Shown: positions 1 through 9,301, numbered from the stretch's first letter. The stretch: 64,000 nt of DNA from Alphaproteobacteria bacterium (GCA_030424865.1 JAUHVR010000016.1:62001-126000), one strand, 5' to 3'. Made by a program: numbers and translations. The notes: a model not told the origin generated them from the letters alone.

Positions 1-1257
1 ACCGTGGTGCTGGCACTGGCGTCCGAGTTCGGCCTCGACGTGACCGAGCTGGGCCAGGGCGACAGCGAACGTCTGGTCACCGACATGCGCGAAGCGCTGA
101 CCGATCCGGTCTTTGCCGACACCATGCCGCCGATTGCCGACCTGCGGCTGACCGCCTCGAACGCGCCCGCTCTGGCCCGCGCCTTTCTGGCGCTGCATCA
201 GTCCTACCGACAGACCCATGAACGCCTTGCCTCACTGGACGAGGCTTTGGGACGCGAAGGCGCACAGCAGCAGGCCAGCCCCTGGGAAGAGGTCCGCGAC
301 TTCTTTCACTATTGCGACAATTACATCGACGCCGTCGACCGCGCCGCCGAGCGCTTTGCCCAACTGACGGCGGATGAGCCCGACATCCGCGCCGCCGCCC
401 GCGCCCGGCTGACCAAATCCGGCATCTCGGTCCGGCTGACCCAGACCGACACGATGCGCCACTACGACCACGCCACGGGCACGCTGACACTGTCCTCGTT
501 GGCCCCGCCCGAAACTCAGACCTTTCAGCTGCTTCTGCAGGTCGCGCTGCTGCATCAGGACAAACTGCTGGAGGCGACTCTGGACCTTGCGCGCTTTCAG
601 TCCGAGGCGGCACGCAACATCGCCAAGATCGGCCTTGCGAACTATTTCGCCGGTGCCGCGCTCATGCCCTATGGAGCGTTCCTGCAGGCCGCGCAGGACA
701 CAAGGCACGATCTGGAACTGCTGGCCGCACAGTTCGGCGCCTCGGTCGAGCAGGTGGCGCATCGGCTTTCGACCCTGCAACGCCCGGGCGCCAAGGGATT
801 GCCGTTCTTCTTTGTCCGCGTCGATCAGGCGGGCACGATCACCAAGCGCCATTCGGCGACACGCCTTCAGTTTGCGCGCTTCGGCGGTGCCTGCCCTCTG
901 TGGAACGTGCACCGCGCGTTTGAAACGCCCGGCCAGTTCCTGCGCCAGCTGGCCGAGACCCCTGACGGGGTGCGTTACATCTCGATCGCGCGGGACGTCA
1001 GCAAACATGGCGGCCACTACGGCGCGCCGGTCCGGCGCTTTGCCATCGCGCTGGGGTGCGACGTGCGCCACGCGGGCGCGATTGTCTATGCCGACGGGAT
1101 GGACCTGAGCCGCGACGACGCCTTTGAGCCCATCGGCATCAGCTGCCGCATTTGCGAGCGGTCCAAGTGCCACCAACGTTCGGTCCCACCGCTGGAGCGC
1201 CGCCTGACCATCGCGCCCAACCGGCGCGGCGTGCTGCCGTATGAGGTCGACGGGTGA
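1..1257 (+). CDS. ScfR-type (short-chain fatty acyl) XRE-family transcriptional regulator, 3' part
   Basis: The frame is open from the first base, so the start and the N-terminal helix-turn-helix lie outside the window; about 418 residues are visible. The C-terminal half has the layout of the ScfR/RamB/PrpC-regulator family: a central metal-peptidase-like DUF955 region followed by a C-terminal domain with a cysteine cluster (CRICERSKCH near residue 385). The protein encoded at 58879-60177 is a full-length paralogue ending in a comparable SCQICPRERC cluster. Family members control central carbon genes such as the methylcitrate or glyoxylate pathways; the target here is unknown. Its TGA is embedded in the GTG start of the next gene (GTGA), so the two are probably co-transcribed. 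The family call is good, the regulon is not known. Confidence 0.85.
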   Translation, partial: TVVLALASEFGLDVTELGQGDSERLVTDMREALTDPVFADTMPPIADLRLTASNAPALARAFLALHQSYRQTHERLASLDEALGREGAQQQASPWEEVRDFFHYCDNYIDAVDRAAERFAQLTADEPDIRAAARARLTKSGISVRLTQTDTMRHYDHATGTLTLSSLAPPETQTFQLLLQVALLHQDKLLEATLDLARFQSEAARNIAKIGLANYFAGAALMPYGAFLQAAQDTRHDLELLAAQFGASVEQVAHRLSTLQRPGAKGLPFFFVRVDQAGTITKRHSATRLQFARFGGACPLWNVHRAFETPGQFLRQLAETPDGVRYISIARDVSKHGGHYGAPVRRFAIALGCDVRHAGAIVYADGMDLSRDDAFEPIGISCRICERSKCHQRSVPPLERRLTIAPNRRGVLPYEVDG

Positions 1258-2123
1258 TCCGCATCCTTGCCGTCCTGTCAGTGATCCTGCTGACCGGATG
1301 GGCCTCGGCGGAATACCTGCTGCGCCTGGCGATCTATCCCTTTGACGGAACACGCCAGCCCCCCACGGATGCCGGCTTGCCCGAGGTGCAAGAGGTCCTT
1401 CACGACGTGGGGGACGGCGCGCTGGTGGTCTGGGTCGCCGATCCCGATCCGGGCAAACCGGTGATCTTTTACCTGCACGGCAACGCAGGGAACCTGGCGG
1501 CCCGCGCGGGTCGATTTCGCCGGTTTCTGGATCGCGGCTATGGCCTGATCGCGCCCGCCTATCCCGGCAGTTCCGGCAGCGAAGGGACACCGTCAGAGGA
1601 ATCGATCAAACAGAGCATCCGTTCGGTCTGGCTGGCACAGGCCAAGCTCTTGCCCGTGACGAACAGATCTCTTTCGGCAGACACCCCTGCCCCAAAGGTC
1701 ATCCTGTACGGAGAAAGCCTTGGAACCGCAGTTGCGATTGCCCTGTTGGCGAGCCCAGTCACCAACGCCGACGACGGCTTTGGCCCACCCGACGCCGTGA
1801 TCCTCGAAGCGCCCTTCACGTCACTCAAGGACGTGGCGCTGAACAGCTATCCACAACTTGCCACGGCGATGGATCAATTGCCCGACCTTTGGCCCAGCCT
1901 GACATTGGCCGGGGGCCTGCGCGACCCGCTTTTGATCCTGCACGGGACCCAAGACGACGTCATCCCCATTGCGCAGGGGCGGCAGATTTTCGCTGCCGCC
2001 CCCACCCAGGACAAGGATTTTCTATCCGTGCAAGGCGCCGGTCACACCGACCTCTGGCGTTCGGACACAGTGCCCCGCCTGTGGCGCTTCATTGACCGCT
2101 ACGGCGTGAGCCGTCGCAAGTAA
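1254..2123 (+). CDS. Alpha/beta hydrolase, membrane-anchored
   Basis: A 289-residue serine hydrolase of the BEM46/ABHD13-like type. Residues 1-19 are hydrophobic and could be a signal anchor, placing the enzyme on the periplasmic side. HGNAGN at 75-80 forms the oxyanion region, the nucleophile elbow is GESLG with Ser154, an Asp lies in the LHGTQDD stretch, and His264 sits in GAGHTD, so a complete catalytic triad is visible. The substrate is unknown; esterase or thioesterase activity is likely. The GTG start overlaps the stop of the upstream regulator, suggesting translational coupling. It converges with the DUF465 gene with one base between the stops. Confidence 0.85.
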   Translation: MIRILAVLSVILLTGWASAEYLLRLAIYPFDGTRQPPTDAGLPEVQEVLHDVGDGALVVWVADPDPGKPVIFYLHGNAGNLAARAGRFRRFLDRGYGLIAPAYPGSSGSEGTPSEESIKQSIRSVWLAQAKLLPVTNRSLSADTPAPKVILYGESLGTAVAIALLASPVTNADDGFGPPDAVILEAPFTSLKDVALNSYPQLATAMDQLPDLWPSLTLAGGLRDPLLILHGTQDDVIPIAQGRQIFAAAPTQDKDFLSVQGAGHTDLWRSDTVPRLWRFIDRYGVSRRK

Positions 2124-2124
2124 A

Positions 2125-2364
2125 TCAAGCCGCAATCAGCATCCGGTACAATTCATCCTTCAGATGCGCCCGCTGCTTGCGAAGTTGGTCTTCGGCCAGT
2201 TGTTCCATCGGTTCCACGTTGGTCTCGGCCCGGTGCACGGCGCGGTTCACCTCGTGATACTCTTCGAACAGCTTGTGAAAATGCGCATCCGCGCCCTTGA
2301 GTTCGGTGATCTTGTCACCCAATTCCGGGAACTCTTCGTGCAGCTCATGTGGGGTGTGGCTCAT
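2125..2364 (-). CDS. DUF465 (YdcH-family) small protein
   Basis: A 79-residue, highly charged, helical protein with the DUF465/YdcH pattern: an N-terminal EFPE segment, a central FEEYHEVNRAVHR motif and a C-terminal LRKQRAHLKDELY motif. The family is widespread in proteobacteria and its function is not established. A good ribosome binding site (AAGGAG) precedes the ATG. A perfect FNR-type palindrome is centred 67 nt upstream of the start, suggesting that expression responds to oxygen. Confidence 0.85.
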   Translation of the reverse strand: MSHTPHELHEEFPELGDKITELKGADAHFHKLFEEYHEVNRAVHRAETNVEPMEQLAEDQLRKQRAHLKDELYRMLIAA

Positions 2365-2424
2365 CCCTACGTCTCCTTCCGTGTCTTTGCCAGAACACGT
2401 TAAGGGCGGGGGCGGCCAGTCTCT

Positions 2425-2438
2425 TTGATCCCGATCAA
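2425..2438. promoter_or_regulatory. FNR/FnrL-type binding site upstream of the DUF465 gene
   Basis: The sequence TTGAT-CCCG-ATCAA matches the FNR/FnrL consensus (TTGAT-N4-ATCAA) at every conserved position and is a perfect 5+5 inverted repeat. It lies in the 108-bp gap between betA and the DUF465 gene, 61-74 nt upstream of the DUF465 start. That distance suits an activator site around -41 if the leader is about 25 nt. Binding is inferred, not shown. Confidence 0.6.
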
Positions 2439-2472
2439 CCGCCCACGGCTGTTCTGCAAAAAAGCACCCGGT

Positions 2473-4116
2473 CTAGCGCTGCTCGGTCTGCCAATTCGGA
2501 TGCATCCAGGGCACGTCATTGGCCGGCGGCAACCGCCGCCCCAGGATATGGTCCGAGATCTTTTCCCCGGTCATGATCGACGGCGCGTTCAGGTTGCCAT
2601 TTGTGATCTGCGGAAAGACCGAGCTGTCGGCCACGCGCAGCCCCTCGACGCCGATCACGCGACCCTCGGGGTCGACAACTGCCATCGGATCATCGGCCCG
2701 TCCCATCCGGCAGGTGCCACAGGGGTGATAGGCGCTTTCGGCATGTTCGCGGATCACCGCATCCAGCTCGTCATCACTTTGCACATCCGCGCCCGGCTGG
2801 ATCTCGTGGCTCACATAGGGCTTGAAGGCGTCCTGCGCAAAGATTTCCCGCGTCAGCCGGATGCCGGTGCGGAAATCCTGCCAGTCCTTCTCGGTCGACA
2901 TGTAGTTGAACAGGATCCTGGGCGGCTCCAACGGATTGGCCGACCGCAGGGTGACCGCCCCGCGCGAGGGCGAGCGCATCGGCCCCACATGGGCCTGAAA
3001 CCCGTGCCCCTCGGGCGCGGCCTGCCCGTCGTAACGCACAGCGATTGGCAGAAAATGATACTGCAGGTCCGGATAATCGACGCCCGCCGCCGAGCGAATG
3101 AACCCCGCACTTTCAAACTGGTTCGAGGCGCCAGGCCCGGTCCGCGTCAAAAGCCAGCGCGCGCCCACATAGGCCTTGCCCAAAAGGTTCCAGTATTTGT
3201 ACAGCGACACCGGCTGGCTGGCGGCCATCTGAACGTAAAGCTCCAGGTGGTCCTGCAGGTTCTGCCCCACGCCCGGACGGTCGGCGATCACCTCGATGCC
3301 GTGTTCCGCCAAGTGCGCCGCGGGACCGATCCCCGACAACATCAGCAGTTTCGGAGAGTTGATGGACGAGGCCGCAAGGATCACCTCGTGCCGCGCCGTG
3401 ACCACCTGGTCCCCCAGATCGACCCCCGTTGCGCGCCCGTCCTGCATAATCACCCGATGCGCCAGTCCACGCACCAGCCGCACCCGCGAACTTTGCAGCG
3501 CCGGGTTCAGATAGGCCTTGGCGGCAGAAAACCGCGCGCCTTTCCAGACGGTCATGTCAAAGGGGCCGAACCCCTCTTGCTGATGCCCGTTGTAGTCGCC
3601 GGTAACCGGATAACCCGCCTGGCGCCCGGCCTCGACAAAGGCCTGCACCAGGGGGTTGTCGCGCCGCCCCCGGCTGACATGCAGCGGCCCATCGGTGCCG
3701 CGCCAGCTGGCATCCCCGCCGTGACCTCCGTCGTGCCAGGTCTCCATCCGCTTGTAATAGGGCAGAACGTCGGCATAGCCCCAGCCATCGGCGCCCATAT
3801 CGCGCCAGGTGTCAAAGTCGCGGGCATGGCCGCGCACGTAGATCATCCCGTTGATCGAGGATGACCCGCCAATGACCTTGCCCCGCGGCGTTGCCATCCG
3901 CCGCCCGCCCATGTGCGGCTCCGGCTCGGTGGCAAAGCCCCAGTCGTACCGCGACATGTTCATCGGATAGCTCAGCGCACCCGGCATCTGGATAAAGGGT
4001 CCGGCGTCACTTCCGCCGAACTCGACCACGATCACCGATTTTCCGGCCTCGGCCAACCGATAGGCCACCGCACAGCCGCCCGAACCGGCCCCGACAACTA
4101 CATAATCCGCTTTCAT
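2473..4116 (-). CDS. betA: Choline dehydrogenase
   Basis: A 547-residue GMC-family FAD oxidoreductase that oxidises choline to betaine aldehyde in the glycine betaine pathway. The ADP-binding motif GAGSGG starts at residue 9, followed by the GMC signature region [13 protein letters not shown], and the C-terminal active-site segment [13 protein letters not shown] carries the catalytic His. The length is normal for BetA (about 550). It is the last gene of betI-betB-betA and is separated from betB by 89 bp containing a strong hairpin. No betC or betT is present next to it. Confidence 0.95.
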   Translation of the reverse strand: MKADYVVVGAGSGGCAVAYRLAEAGKSVIVVEFGGSDAGPFIQMPGALSYPMNMSRYDWGFATEPEPHMGGRRMATPRGKVIGGSSSINGMIYVRGHARDFDTWRDMGADGWGYADVLPYYKRMETWHDGGHGGDASWRGTDGPLHVSRGRRDNPLVQAFVEAGRQAGYPVTGDYNGHQQEGFGPFDMTVWKGARFSAAKAYLNPALQSSRVRLVRGLAHRVIMQDGRATGVDLGDQVVTARHEVILAASSINSPKLLMLSGIGPAAHLAEHGIEVIADRPGVGQNLQDHLELYVQMAASQPVSLYKYWNLLGKAYVGARWLLTRTGPGASNQFESAGFIRSAAGVDYPDLQYHFLPIAVRYDGQAAPEGHGFQAHVGPMRSPSRGAVTLRSANPLEPPRILFNYMSTEKDWQDFRTGIRLTREIFAQDAFKPYVSHEIQPGADVQSDDELDAVIREHAESAYHPCGTCRMGRADDPMAVVDPEGRVIGVEGLRVADSSVFPQITNGNLNAPSIMTGEKISDHILGRRLPPANDVPWMHPNWQTEQR

Positions 4117-4143
4117 CTTGCACCTTCAAGCGAAACGCCCGCC

Positions 4144-4192
4144 CGCGCGTGTCTGGCGCGGGGTGGGCGGGTGGGAGCGCCAGACACGCGCG
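4144..4192. repeat. Hairpin with G-quadruplex-type loop in the betB-betA gap
   Basis: A perfect 16-bp stem (4144-4159 paired with 4177-4192) encloses a 17-nt loop containing GGGG-T-GGG-C-GGG-T-GGG at 4160-4175. This is a canonical four-tract G-quadruplex motif on the plus strand, which is the template strand for bet transcription; the mRNA loop is C-rich. The loop plus inner stem (4155-4175) matches the second bet hairpin (5730-5750) at 20 of 21 positions, while the stem arms differ. No T-run follows, so it is not a typical terminator. Confidence 0.8.
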
Positions 4193-4205
4193 CCAGAACC
4201 ATTCT

Positions 4206-5663
4206 TCAGAACGGGGCCTCCACAGGCCCCATCCGCACATAGACCGACTTCACTTGCGAATAATGCGCGATCGCCTCTTTCGAGTTCTCGCGCCCGACAC
4301 CCGACATCTTGACCCCGCCAAAGGGCGCCTCGACCGGCGCATCGTTGTACGAGTTGATGAAGCAGCTGCCCGCCTGCATCTGCCCGATCACGCGATGTGC
4401 CCGCGTCAGATCGCGGGTGAACACACCTGCAGACAACCCGAACTCACTCGCATTCGCGCGGGCGATGACCTCGTCCTCATCCGCAAACGACAGCACCGAC
4501 ATCACCGGGCCAAAGATCTCTTCCCGGGCGATGGTCATCTCATCCGTCACACCGTCAAAGACGGCTGGCGTCAGCCAGAACCCGTCACGCTCCAGCCTCT
4601 CTCCGCCGCAAACCAGCCGCGCGCCCTCTTTGACGCCCTTGGCGACATAGCCCTGCACGATCTCCATCTGCCGGGCCGAAACCAAAGGGCCGAAATTCGT
4701 CGCCGGGTCCAGCGGGTCCCCCAGAACCGCATCCGCCAAGCGTTCTTTCAGCCGCGCCACAAAGGCCTCGCGCAGGCCCTCCTGCACAAAAACCCGAGTC
4801 CCGTTCGAACAGACCTGACCCGAGGAATAGAAGTTTCCCAGGATTGCGCCGCCCACGGCGTCTTCCAGATCTGCATCCTCAAAGACGATCAGCGGCGACT
4901 TGCCGCCCAGTTCCATCGTGACATGCTTCACGCCCTCGGCCGCCGCCGCATAGACCCGCTTGCCCGTCGGCACCGACCCGGTCAACGACACCTTGTCGAC
5001 GCGCGGATCGGTGACCAGCGACGCCCCGACATCTCCAAAGCCCTGCACAACGTTGTAAAGCCCCGCCGGAGCGCCGGCTTCGTGCAGGATCTCGGCCACT
5101 TTCAGCGCGCAAAGCGGTGTCGTTTCCGAAGGTTTGAAGATCATCGCATTGCCGCAGGCCAGCGCTGGCGCGCCCTTCCAGCAGGCGATCTGCGTGGGAT
5201 AGTTCCAGGCCCCGATGCCGACGCACAACCCCAGGGGTTCGCGTCGGGTATAGACCCAATCCTCGCCCAACTGGATATGCTCCCCCGTCAGTGACCCGGC
5301 CAGCCCGCCAAAATACTCCAGCGCATCCGCCCCGCTGGTGGCATCCGCCACCGAGGTCTCCTGGTAGGGCTTGCCGGTATCGTAAGTCTCCAGAACCGAC
5401 AGATCATGGTTTCGTTCGCGCAAAAGATCTGCGGCCCGGCGCAGCACGCGGCCCCGTTCGGTTCCGGTCATCGCAGCCCAGATCTTCTGGGCGCGCGTCC
5501 CGCTCTCGATGGCGCGCTCGACAATCGCGGGTGTCGCCGCGTGCAGGCGCGCAATAACGTCCCCGGTGGCCGGATAGACCACCTCGATTTCGGCACCAGA
5601 GGTGTCGTCCACATACTCACCATCGACAAAATGGCTGGCCCGGGGTTGGGTGTCGTAAGGCAT
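4206..5663 (-). CDS. betB: Betaine aldehyde dehydrogenase
   Basis: A 485-residue NAD(P)-dependent aldehyde dehydrogenase that converts betaine aldehyde to glycine betaine. The active-site Glu is in [10 protein letters not shown] and the nucleophilic Cys in [11 protein letters not shown], both at the usual places (roughly residues 250 and 285). The N-terminal FVDGEYVDD segment and the overall length fit BetB. It sits between betI and betA, and both flanking gaps contain hairpins with a shared loop. Its product works directly with BetA in cytoplasmic osmoprotectant synthesis. Confidence 0.95.
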   Translation of the reverse strand: MPYDTQPRASHFVDGEYVDDTSGAEIEVVYPATGDVIARLHAATPAIVERAIESGTRAQKIWAAMTGTERGRVLRRAADLLRERNHDLSVLETYDTGKPYQETSVADATSGADALEYFGGLAGSLTGEHIQLGEDWVYTRREPLGLCVGIGAWNYPTQIACWKGAPALACGNAMIFKPSETTPLCALKVAEILHEAGAPAGLYNVVQGFGDVGASLVTDPRVDKVSLTGSVPTGKRVYAAAAEGVKHVTMELGGKSPLIVFEDADLEDAVGGAILGNFYSSGQVCSNGTRVFVQEGLREAFVARLKERLADAVLGDPLDPATNFGPLVSARQMEIVQGYVAKGVKEGARLVCGGERLERDGFWLTPAVFDGVTDEMTIAREEIFGPVMSVLSFADEDEVIARANASEFGLSAGVFTRDLTRAHRVIGQMQAGSCFINSYNDAPVEAPFGGVKMSGVGRENSKEAIAHYSQVKSVYVRMGPVEAPF

Positions 5664-5704
5664 CAGATCCTCTCAGATCAGCAAAAAAGGGGAAAATCAC
5701 CAGG

Positions 5705-5781
5705 GACGCGCGCAGCCCGTCGGTCGGGCGGCGCGGGGTGGGTGGGTGGGCGTGACGGCCGGGCGACGGGCTGCGCGCGTC
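5705..5781. repeat. Hairpin with G-quadruplex-type loop in the betI-betB gap
   Basis: A perfect 18-bp stem (5705-5722 with 5764-5781) encloses a 41-nt loop with GGGG-T-GGG-T-GGG-T-GGG at 5735-5750. The right arm runs into the betI stop codon at 5780-5782. The core shared with the other bet hairpin is ggcgcggggtggg(c/t)gggtggg, while the stems are unrelated in sequence, as expected for an element conserved in structure and loop rather than arms. Confidence 0.8.
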
Positions 5782-6358
5782 ATTGCGCCCGCTCCGCGAT
5801 CAGCGCGCCGGCCACTGCAATGACTTGCTGCGCGGCATCTTTGCCCAGACCCCGCCCGGACAGGGCCGCGCGCAGATAGACGCCATCGATCATCGCCGCC
5901 AAGGCCCGGGCAATTGGCGCCGGGTCTGCAACATGCACCCGCAGGGCGTGGCGCAGATTGCTGTCCAATCGCTTCTGATAGACGCGCAACAGGCGGGCAG
6001 CGGCCTCGGACGACTGCGCCTGCACATAGAAATTGAGCCAGGCGCTGACGGCGGCCGGCTCGAAACAGGTTTCGGCAAAGTTGGCGTCGATCAGAGCCGC
6101 CAACCGATCTTCGGGGGTCTTCGCGGCCTTCAGGGCCGATCGCACCTCGGCGCTGTATTCGGTCAGAATATGCCGCATGGCGGCCAGAAAGATCTGATCC
6201 TTGCCGCCGAAATAGTGATGGGCCAACGCGCTCGACATGCCGGCGCGCTTTGCAATCTGGCTGACGGTCACGTCCAGTGATCCGGTCTCTCCGATCATGC
6301 CAATGGTGGCATCGACCAAGGCCGCGCGGCGCAACGGCTCCATTCCAACTTTCGGCAT
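5780..6358 (-). CDS. betI: TetR-family transcriptional repressor of the choline operon
   Basis: The start is set at the ATG giving MPKVGMEPLRR, the conserved N-terminus of BetI, rather than upstream in-frame ATGs; AAGGAG lies 8-9 nt before it. The 192-residue product has a TetR helix-turn-helix (VTVSQIAKRAGMSSALAHHYFG, about residues 27-48) and a C-terminal ligand-binding domain. BetI represses bet genes and is released by choline. A perfect 18-bp palindrome lies 37 nt upstream of the start and is the probable operator. First gene of betI-betB-betA. Confidence 0.92.
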   Translation of the reverse strand: MPKVGMEPLRRAALVDATIGMIGETGSLDVTVSQIAKRAGMSSALAHHYFGGKDQIFLAAMRHILTEYSAEVRSALKAAKTPEDRLAALIDANFAETCFEPAAVSAWLNFYVQAQSSEAAARLLRVYQKRLDSNLRHALRVHVADPAPIARALAAMIDGVYLRAALSGRGLGKDAAQQVIAVAGALIAERAQ

Positions 6359-6394
6359 CACACATCTCCTTGTCGGAGATGCAGCCTGCCGTTT

Positions 6395-6412
6395 ATTGAC
6401 TGGCCAGTCAAT
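6395..6412. promoter_or_regulatory. Probable BetI operator
   Basis: The 18-bp sequence ATTGACTGGCCAGTCAAT is a perfect palindrome in the short gap upstream of betI. TetR-type repressors bind such dyads, and BetI is autoregulatory in characterised bacteria. Position and symmetry support an operator; binding is inferred. Confidence 0.75.
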
Positions 6413-6460
6413 CAAGAAACGCATCCCGCGTTTCAGGTCCGGCGTCACATGGACGTCAGG

Positions 6461-6658
6461 TCACATGGCAAAAGTGCCGACAAAGGTCTTTTTCGGCAAT
6501 CTTGCCACCTCGATCCCCTCGTCAACACGGCGCAGATGGTAGCCATAGCCGCGCATCCGGAACCGCCATTCGGCTTCGGACAGGGTCTTGGCGCGTTCGG
6601 CCTTCAGAAATGATCGGATCGCGTCCAGATCCAGGGTCACTGTGTCTTCTGCAAACAT
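6461..6658 (-). CDS. Small hypothetical protein
   Basis: A 65-residue protein starting MFAEDTVTLDLDAIR. This ATG is chosen because AGGAGG lies 6 nt before it; an upstream in-frame start would add 17 residues without such a site. It is charged and soluble, with no signal peptide or recognised domain; the C-terminal half (RMRGYGYHLRRVDEGIEVARLP) may form beta structure. It stands alone between betI and an EamA transporter. Function unknown. Confidence 0.6.
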   Translation of the reverse strand: MFAEDTVTLDLDAIRSFLKAERAKTLSEAEWRFRMRGYGYHLRRVDEGIEVARLPKKTFVGTFAM

Positions 6659-6772
6659 CTCGGGCCTCCTTCCTGAACTGTTCACGAAGGTGAGACTGAC
6701 CAGTGCCAAAGGCGGAATTGGTTCCGATCAAGGGCAATTTTGGGGCACGAAATTTAGGCAATGCCGCGGATT

Positions 6773-7672
6773 TCAGCCTTTGGTGGCATTCACCGACGGC
6801 GTCACCCTGCGCTTCAGCACGGCTTCTCTCCAGGTGATGAAACTCAGCGCGCCGACGATCACCGAGCCGCCAAGAGCGACCCAAGGGTCGAGTGGTTCGG
6901 CAAAGAAAATCGCGCCAAGCAGAATCGACCAGACCAGTTGCAGGAACGTGATCGGTTGCGTCACGGTCACCGGCGCCATCGAGAAGGCCAGAGTCATCGT
7001 GTAATGCCCCGCCGTCGCGAAACAGGCCACGCCCAGCAGAATCAGCGTTTGCCCGGGACTCGGCCAGACCCAATCCAGCGCGGCGAAGGGTGCCAACCCG
7101 ATGGTCACCGAGATGGACAAAAGGGCGACGACCAGGGCAGGCGACATCTCTTCCGTCTGGATCTTTGCAATCAGGTAGGACACCGAAAAGCTGAGCGATG
7201 TTCCCAGCATGGCGATGTGGCCCGCGTCCAGTTCCCGAAACCCCGGGCGCAAGATCAACAGGGCTCCGCCAAAGGCCGTGGCCACTGCCAGCATCCTGCG
7301 GTAAGCCATGCGCTCGCCCAGGACCAGCACCGCCAGAACAGAGACATAGATCGGCGTCAGATAGTTCATCGCCGTGACTTCGGCGAGCGGGATGCGCGAC
7401 ATCGCAAAGAACCACAGGATGACGCCGAAGGATTGCACAAACCCACGCACCGCCGACAACCACCATTGCCGGGGCGCCAGTCGGGTCCGTAGCATTGTCG
7501 GTATCATCGGGATCAAAAAGACCAGCCCGAAAAGGTAGCGCAAAAACGCTGCCTCGGCCGCCGGGATTTGTCCGTCCAGCACCTTGACAAGGGCCGTCAC
7601 ACCGACAAAGCACAGGCCGGTGACAACCATCCAGAAAAGGCCAAGCAGGGGCTGATGATTTTCAGAGGCCAT
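6773..7672 (-). CDS. DMT-superfamily (EamA) transporter
   Basis: An integral membrane protein of about 299 residues with ten predicted hydrophobic segments arranged as two EamA repeats, typical of the 10-TMS drug/metabolite exporter family. The start at MASENHQP is a judgement: GAGGGAG sits just before it, but in-frame ATGs at 7687 and 7693 are also possible. The substrate cannot be told from sequence. It lies 50 bp downstream of argO on the same strand, so the two exporters may be co-transcribed. Confidence 0.85.
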   Translation of the reverse strand: MASENHQPLLGLFWMVVTGLCFVGVTALVKVLDGQIPAAEAAFLRYLFGLVFLIPMIPTMLRTRLAPRQWWLSAVRGFVQSFGVILWFFAMSRIPLAEVTAMNYLTPIYVSVLAVLVLGERMAYRRMLAVATAFGGALLILRPGFRELDAGHIAMLGTSLSFSVSYLIAKIQTEEMSPALVVALLSISVTIGLAPFAALDWVWPSPGQTLILLGVACFATAGHYTMTLAFSMAPVTVTQPITFLQLVWSILLGAIFFAEPLDPWVALGGSVIVGALSFITWREAVLKRRVTPSVNATKG

Positions 7673-7722
7673 ACTCCCTCTGATCATGATCATCTCGCGA
7701 TCACAAGGGCCATTCGTGCGGC

Positions 7723-8325
7723 TCAGATCAGCAGGCTGGCCGCAATTGCCCACATGGTCAGGCCGATCACCAGTTCCAGCACCCGCCATGACGAGGGCCG
7801 CGCAAAGATCGGTGTCAGCAGGCGCGCGCCAAAGCCCAGCGCAAAGAAAAAGGTCAGGCTGGCCACGGCGGCCCCGATGCCAAATGCCGCGGTATGGGCA
7901 TATTGGGACGAGATCGAGCCCAGCAACACAAGCGTGTCCAGATAGACATGCGGGTTCAACCAGGTCAGCGCGAGGCAGGTCATCAAGGCCGCCCTCAGGC
8001 TTGGGGCCGGGGCACTGGCCTGCAGGCTTTGCCCACCCCGCCAGGCCGACAAAAAGGCCCGCGCGCCGTACCAGACCAGAAAGGCGGCGCCAAAGATCCG
8101 CATCCCAAGGTCCAGACCGGGCACCGCCTGGATCAGGACGCCCATACCCGAGACCCCCGCCAGGATCAGCACGGCATCCGAGATCGCACAGGTCGCCGCC
8201 ACGGCAAAGACGTGTTGCCCCATCAACCCCTGCCGCAGCACAAAGGCGTTCTGTGCCCCGATCGCGACGATCAGGGACAGGCCAAGGACATAGCCGGCCA
8301 GGGCGTCGGACAGGGGGGCAAACAT
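7723..8325 (-). CDS. argO: LysE/ArgO-family amino-acid exporter
   Basis: A 200-residue inner-membrane exporter with about six transmembrane segments and the family motif GAQNAFVLRQG near residue 23. LysE/ArgO proteins export L-arginine or L-lysine and its toxic analogues. It is divergent from an ArgP/LysG-type LysR regulator at 8417, the classic exporter-regulator arrangement. GGAGACC precedes the ATG. A dyad in the 91-bp gap is a candidate regulator site. Arginine versus lysine preference is not decidable from sequence. Confidence 0.88.
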   Translation of the reverse strand: MFAPLSDALAGYVLGLSLIVAIGAQNAFVLRQGLMGQHVFAVAATCAISDAVLILAGVSGMGVLIQAVPGLDLGMRIFGAAFLVWYGARAFLSAWRGGQSLQASAPAPSLRAALMTCLALTWLNPHVYLDTLVLLGSISSQYAHTAAFGIGAAVASLTFFFALGFGARLLTPIFARPSSWRVLELVIGLTMWAIAASLLI

Positions 8326-8356
8326 CGTGGGGTCTCCGGTGGTCTTCGACCTCTGG

Positions 8357-8385
8357 ACTAGCCTTTGCCGGGGATGAAGGCTAGT
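8357..8385. promoter_or_regulatory. Candidate ArgP operator between argO and argP
   Basis: ACTAGCCTT (8357-8365) and AAGGCTAGT (8377-8385) form a perfect 9-bp inverted repeat with an 11-nt spacer in the divergent argO/argP gap. The size and spacing suit a LysR-type regulator dimer. Inferred from position and symmetry only. Confidence 0.6.
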
Positions 8386-8416
8386 TAAACAAAATCATCC
8401 TGAGTAAGTTTTTCTA

Positions 8417-9301
8417 ATGCATTTCGATCCATCCCAACTGGCCGCCCTGTCGGCAATCCTGCGACACGGCAGTTTCGAGGCCGCGGCGCGGGACCTGAAC
8501 GTGACCCCCTCGGCCGTGTCGCAACGCCTCAAAGCCCTGGAAAACCGGATGGGCACGCCACTGGTGATCCGCGACACGCCCTGCAGGCCGACCCCTGCAG
8601 GTCAACGCCTGGCGCGGCACGCGCAGGATCTGTCGCTGCTCGAAGCACAGGTGGCCAAGGACCTGGGCATGACCAGCGCCCCGGCGCGGGTGCGCGTCGC
8701 CATCAACGCCGACAGCCTGGCCACGTGGTTCATTCCGTCGCTTGCCGGTAGCGAACTGTTGTTCGAGCTGGAGGTCGACGATCAGGACCATTCCGCCGAC
8801 TGGCTGCACCAAGGGGCGGTCGCCGCGGCCGTGACCGCGCGCGAAACGCCCGTGCGCGGCTGTGCCTGCCATGCGTTGGGTGCGCTGCGCTACATCCCAA
8901 CTGCCAGCCCCGCCTTCATGGCGCGGTGGTTTTCTGCAGGCGTCACCCGGGAAACGCTGTCTCGTGCGCCCGTTCTGACCTTCAACGCAAAAGACCAGCT
9001 GCAGGTCTCGTGGATCCGCCAGACCACCGGCCATGCCCTGCGTCCGCCGACCCATGTGCTGCCTTCGACCCAGGCATTTGTCGACGCCGCCCTGGCTGGG
9101 CTTGGCTGGGGCATGAACCCGCAAGTGCTGGTCGAGGCGCATCTGCAAAACGGCGATTTGGTGCCGCTGATCGACGGCGCAAAGCTGGATACGCCGCTTT
9201 TCTGGCAGGTCGCCCGCCATGTTTCAGAGCCGCTGCGCCCGCTGACCGCCTCGGTCAGACGAAGGGCCCGCGCCGCCTTGGTGCAACCGGATCAACATTG
9301 A
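8417..9301 (+). CDS. argP: LysR-family regulator, ArgP/LysG type
   Basis: A 294-residue LysR-type regulator. The N-terminal winged HTH (residues 3-60, with SFEAAARDLNVTPSAVSQRLKALE) is followed by a substrate-binding domain containing the family segment INADSLATWF. ArgP senses arginine or lysine and activates the exporter gene. It is divergent from argO, with an inverted repeat between them. Length and context fit the ArgP/IciA branch. Confidence 0.88.
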   Translation: MHFDPSQLAALSAILRHGSFEAAARDLNVTPSAVSQRLKALENRMGTPLVIRDTPCRPTPAGQRLARHAQDLSLLEAQVAKDLGMTSAPARVRVAINADSLATWFIPSLAGSELLFELEVDDQDHSADWLHQGAVAAAVTARETPVRGCACHALGALRYIPTASPAFMARWFSAGVTRETLSRAPVLTFNAKDQLQVSWIRQTTGHALRPPTHVLPSTQAFVDAALAGLGWGMNPQVLVEAHLQNGDLVPLIDGAKLDTPLFWQVARHVSEPLRPLTASVRRRARAALVQPDQH

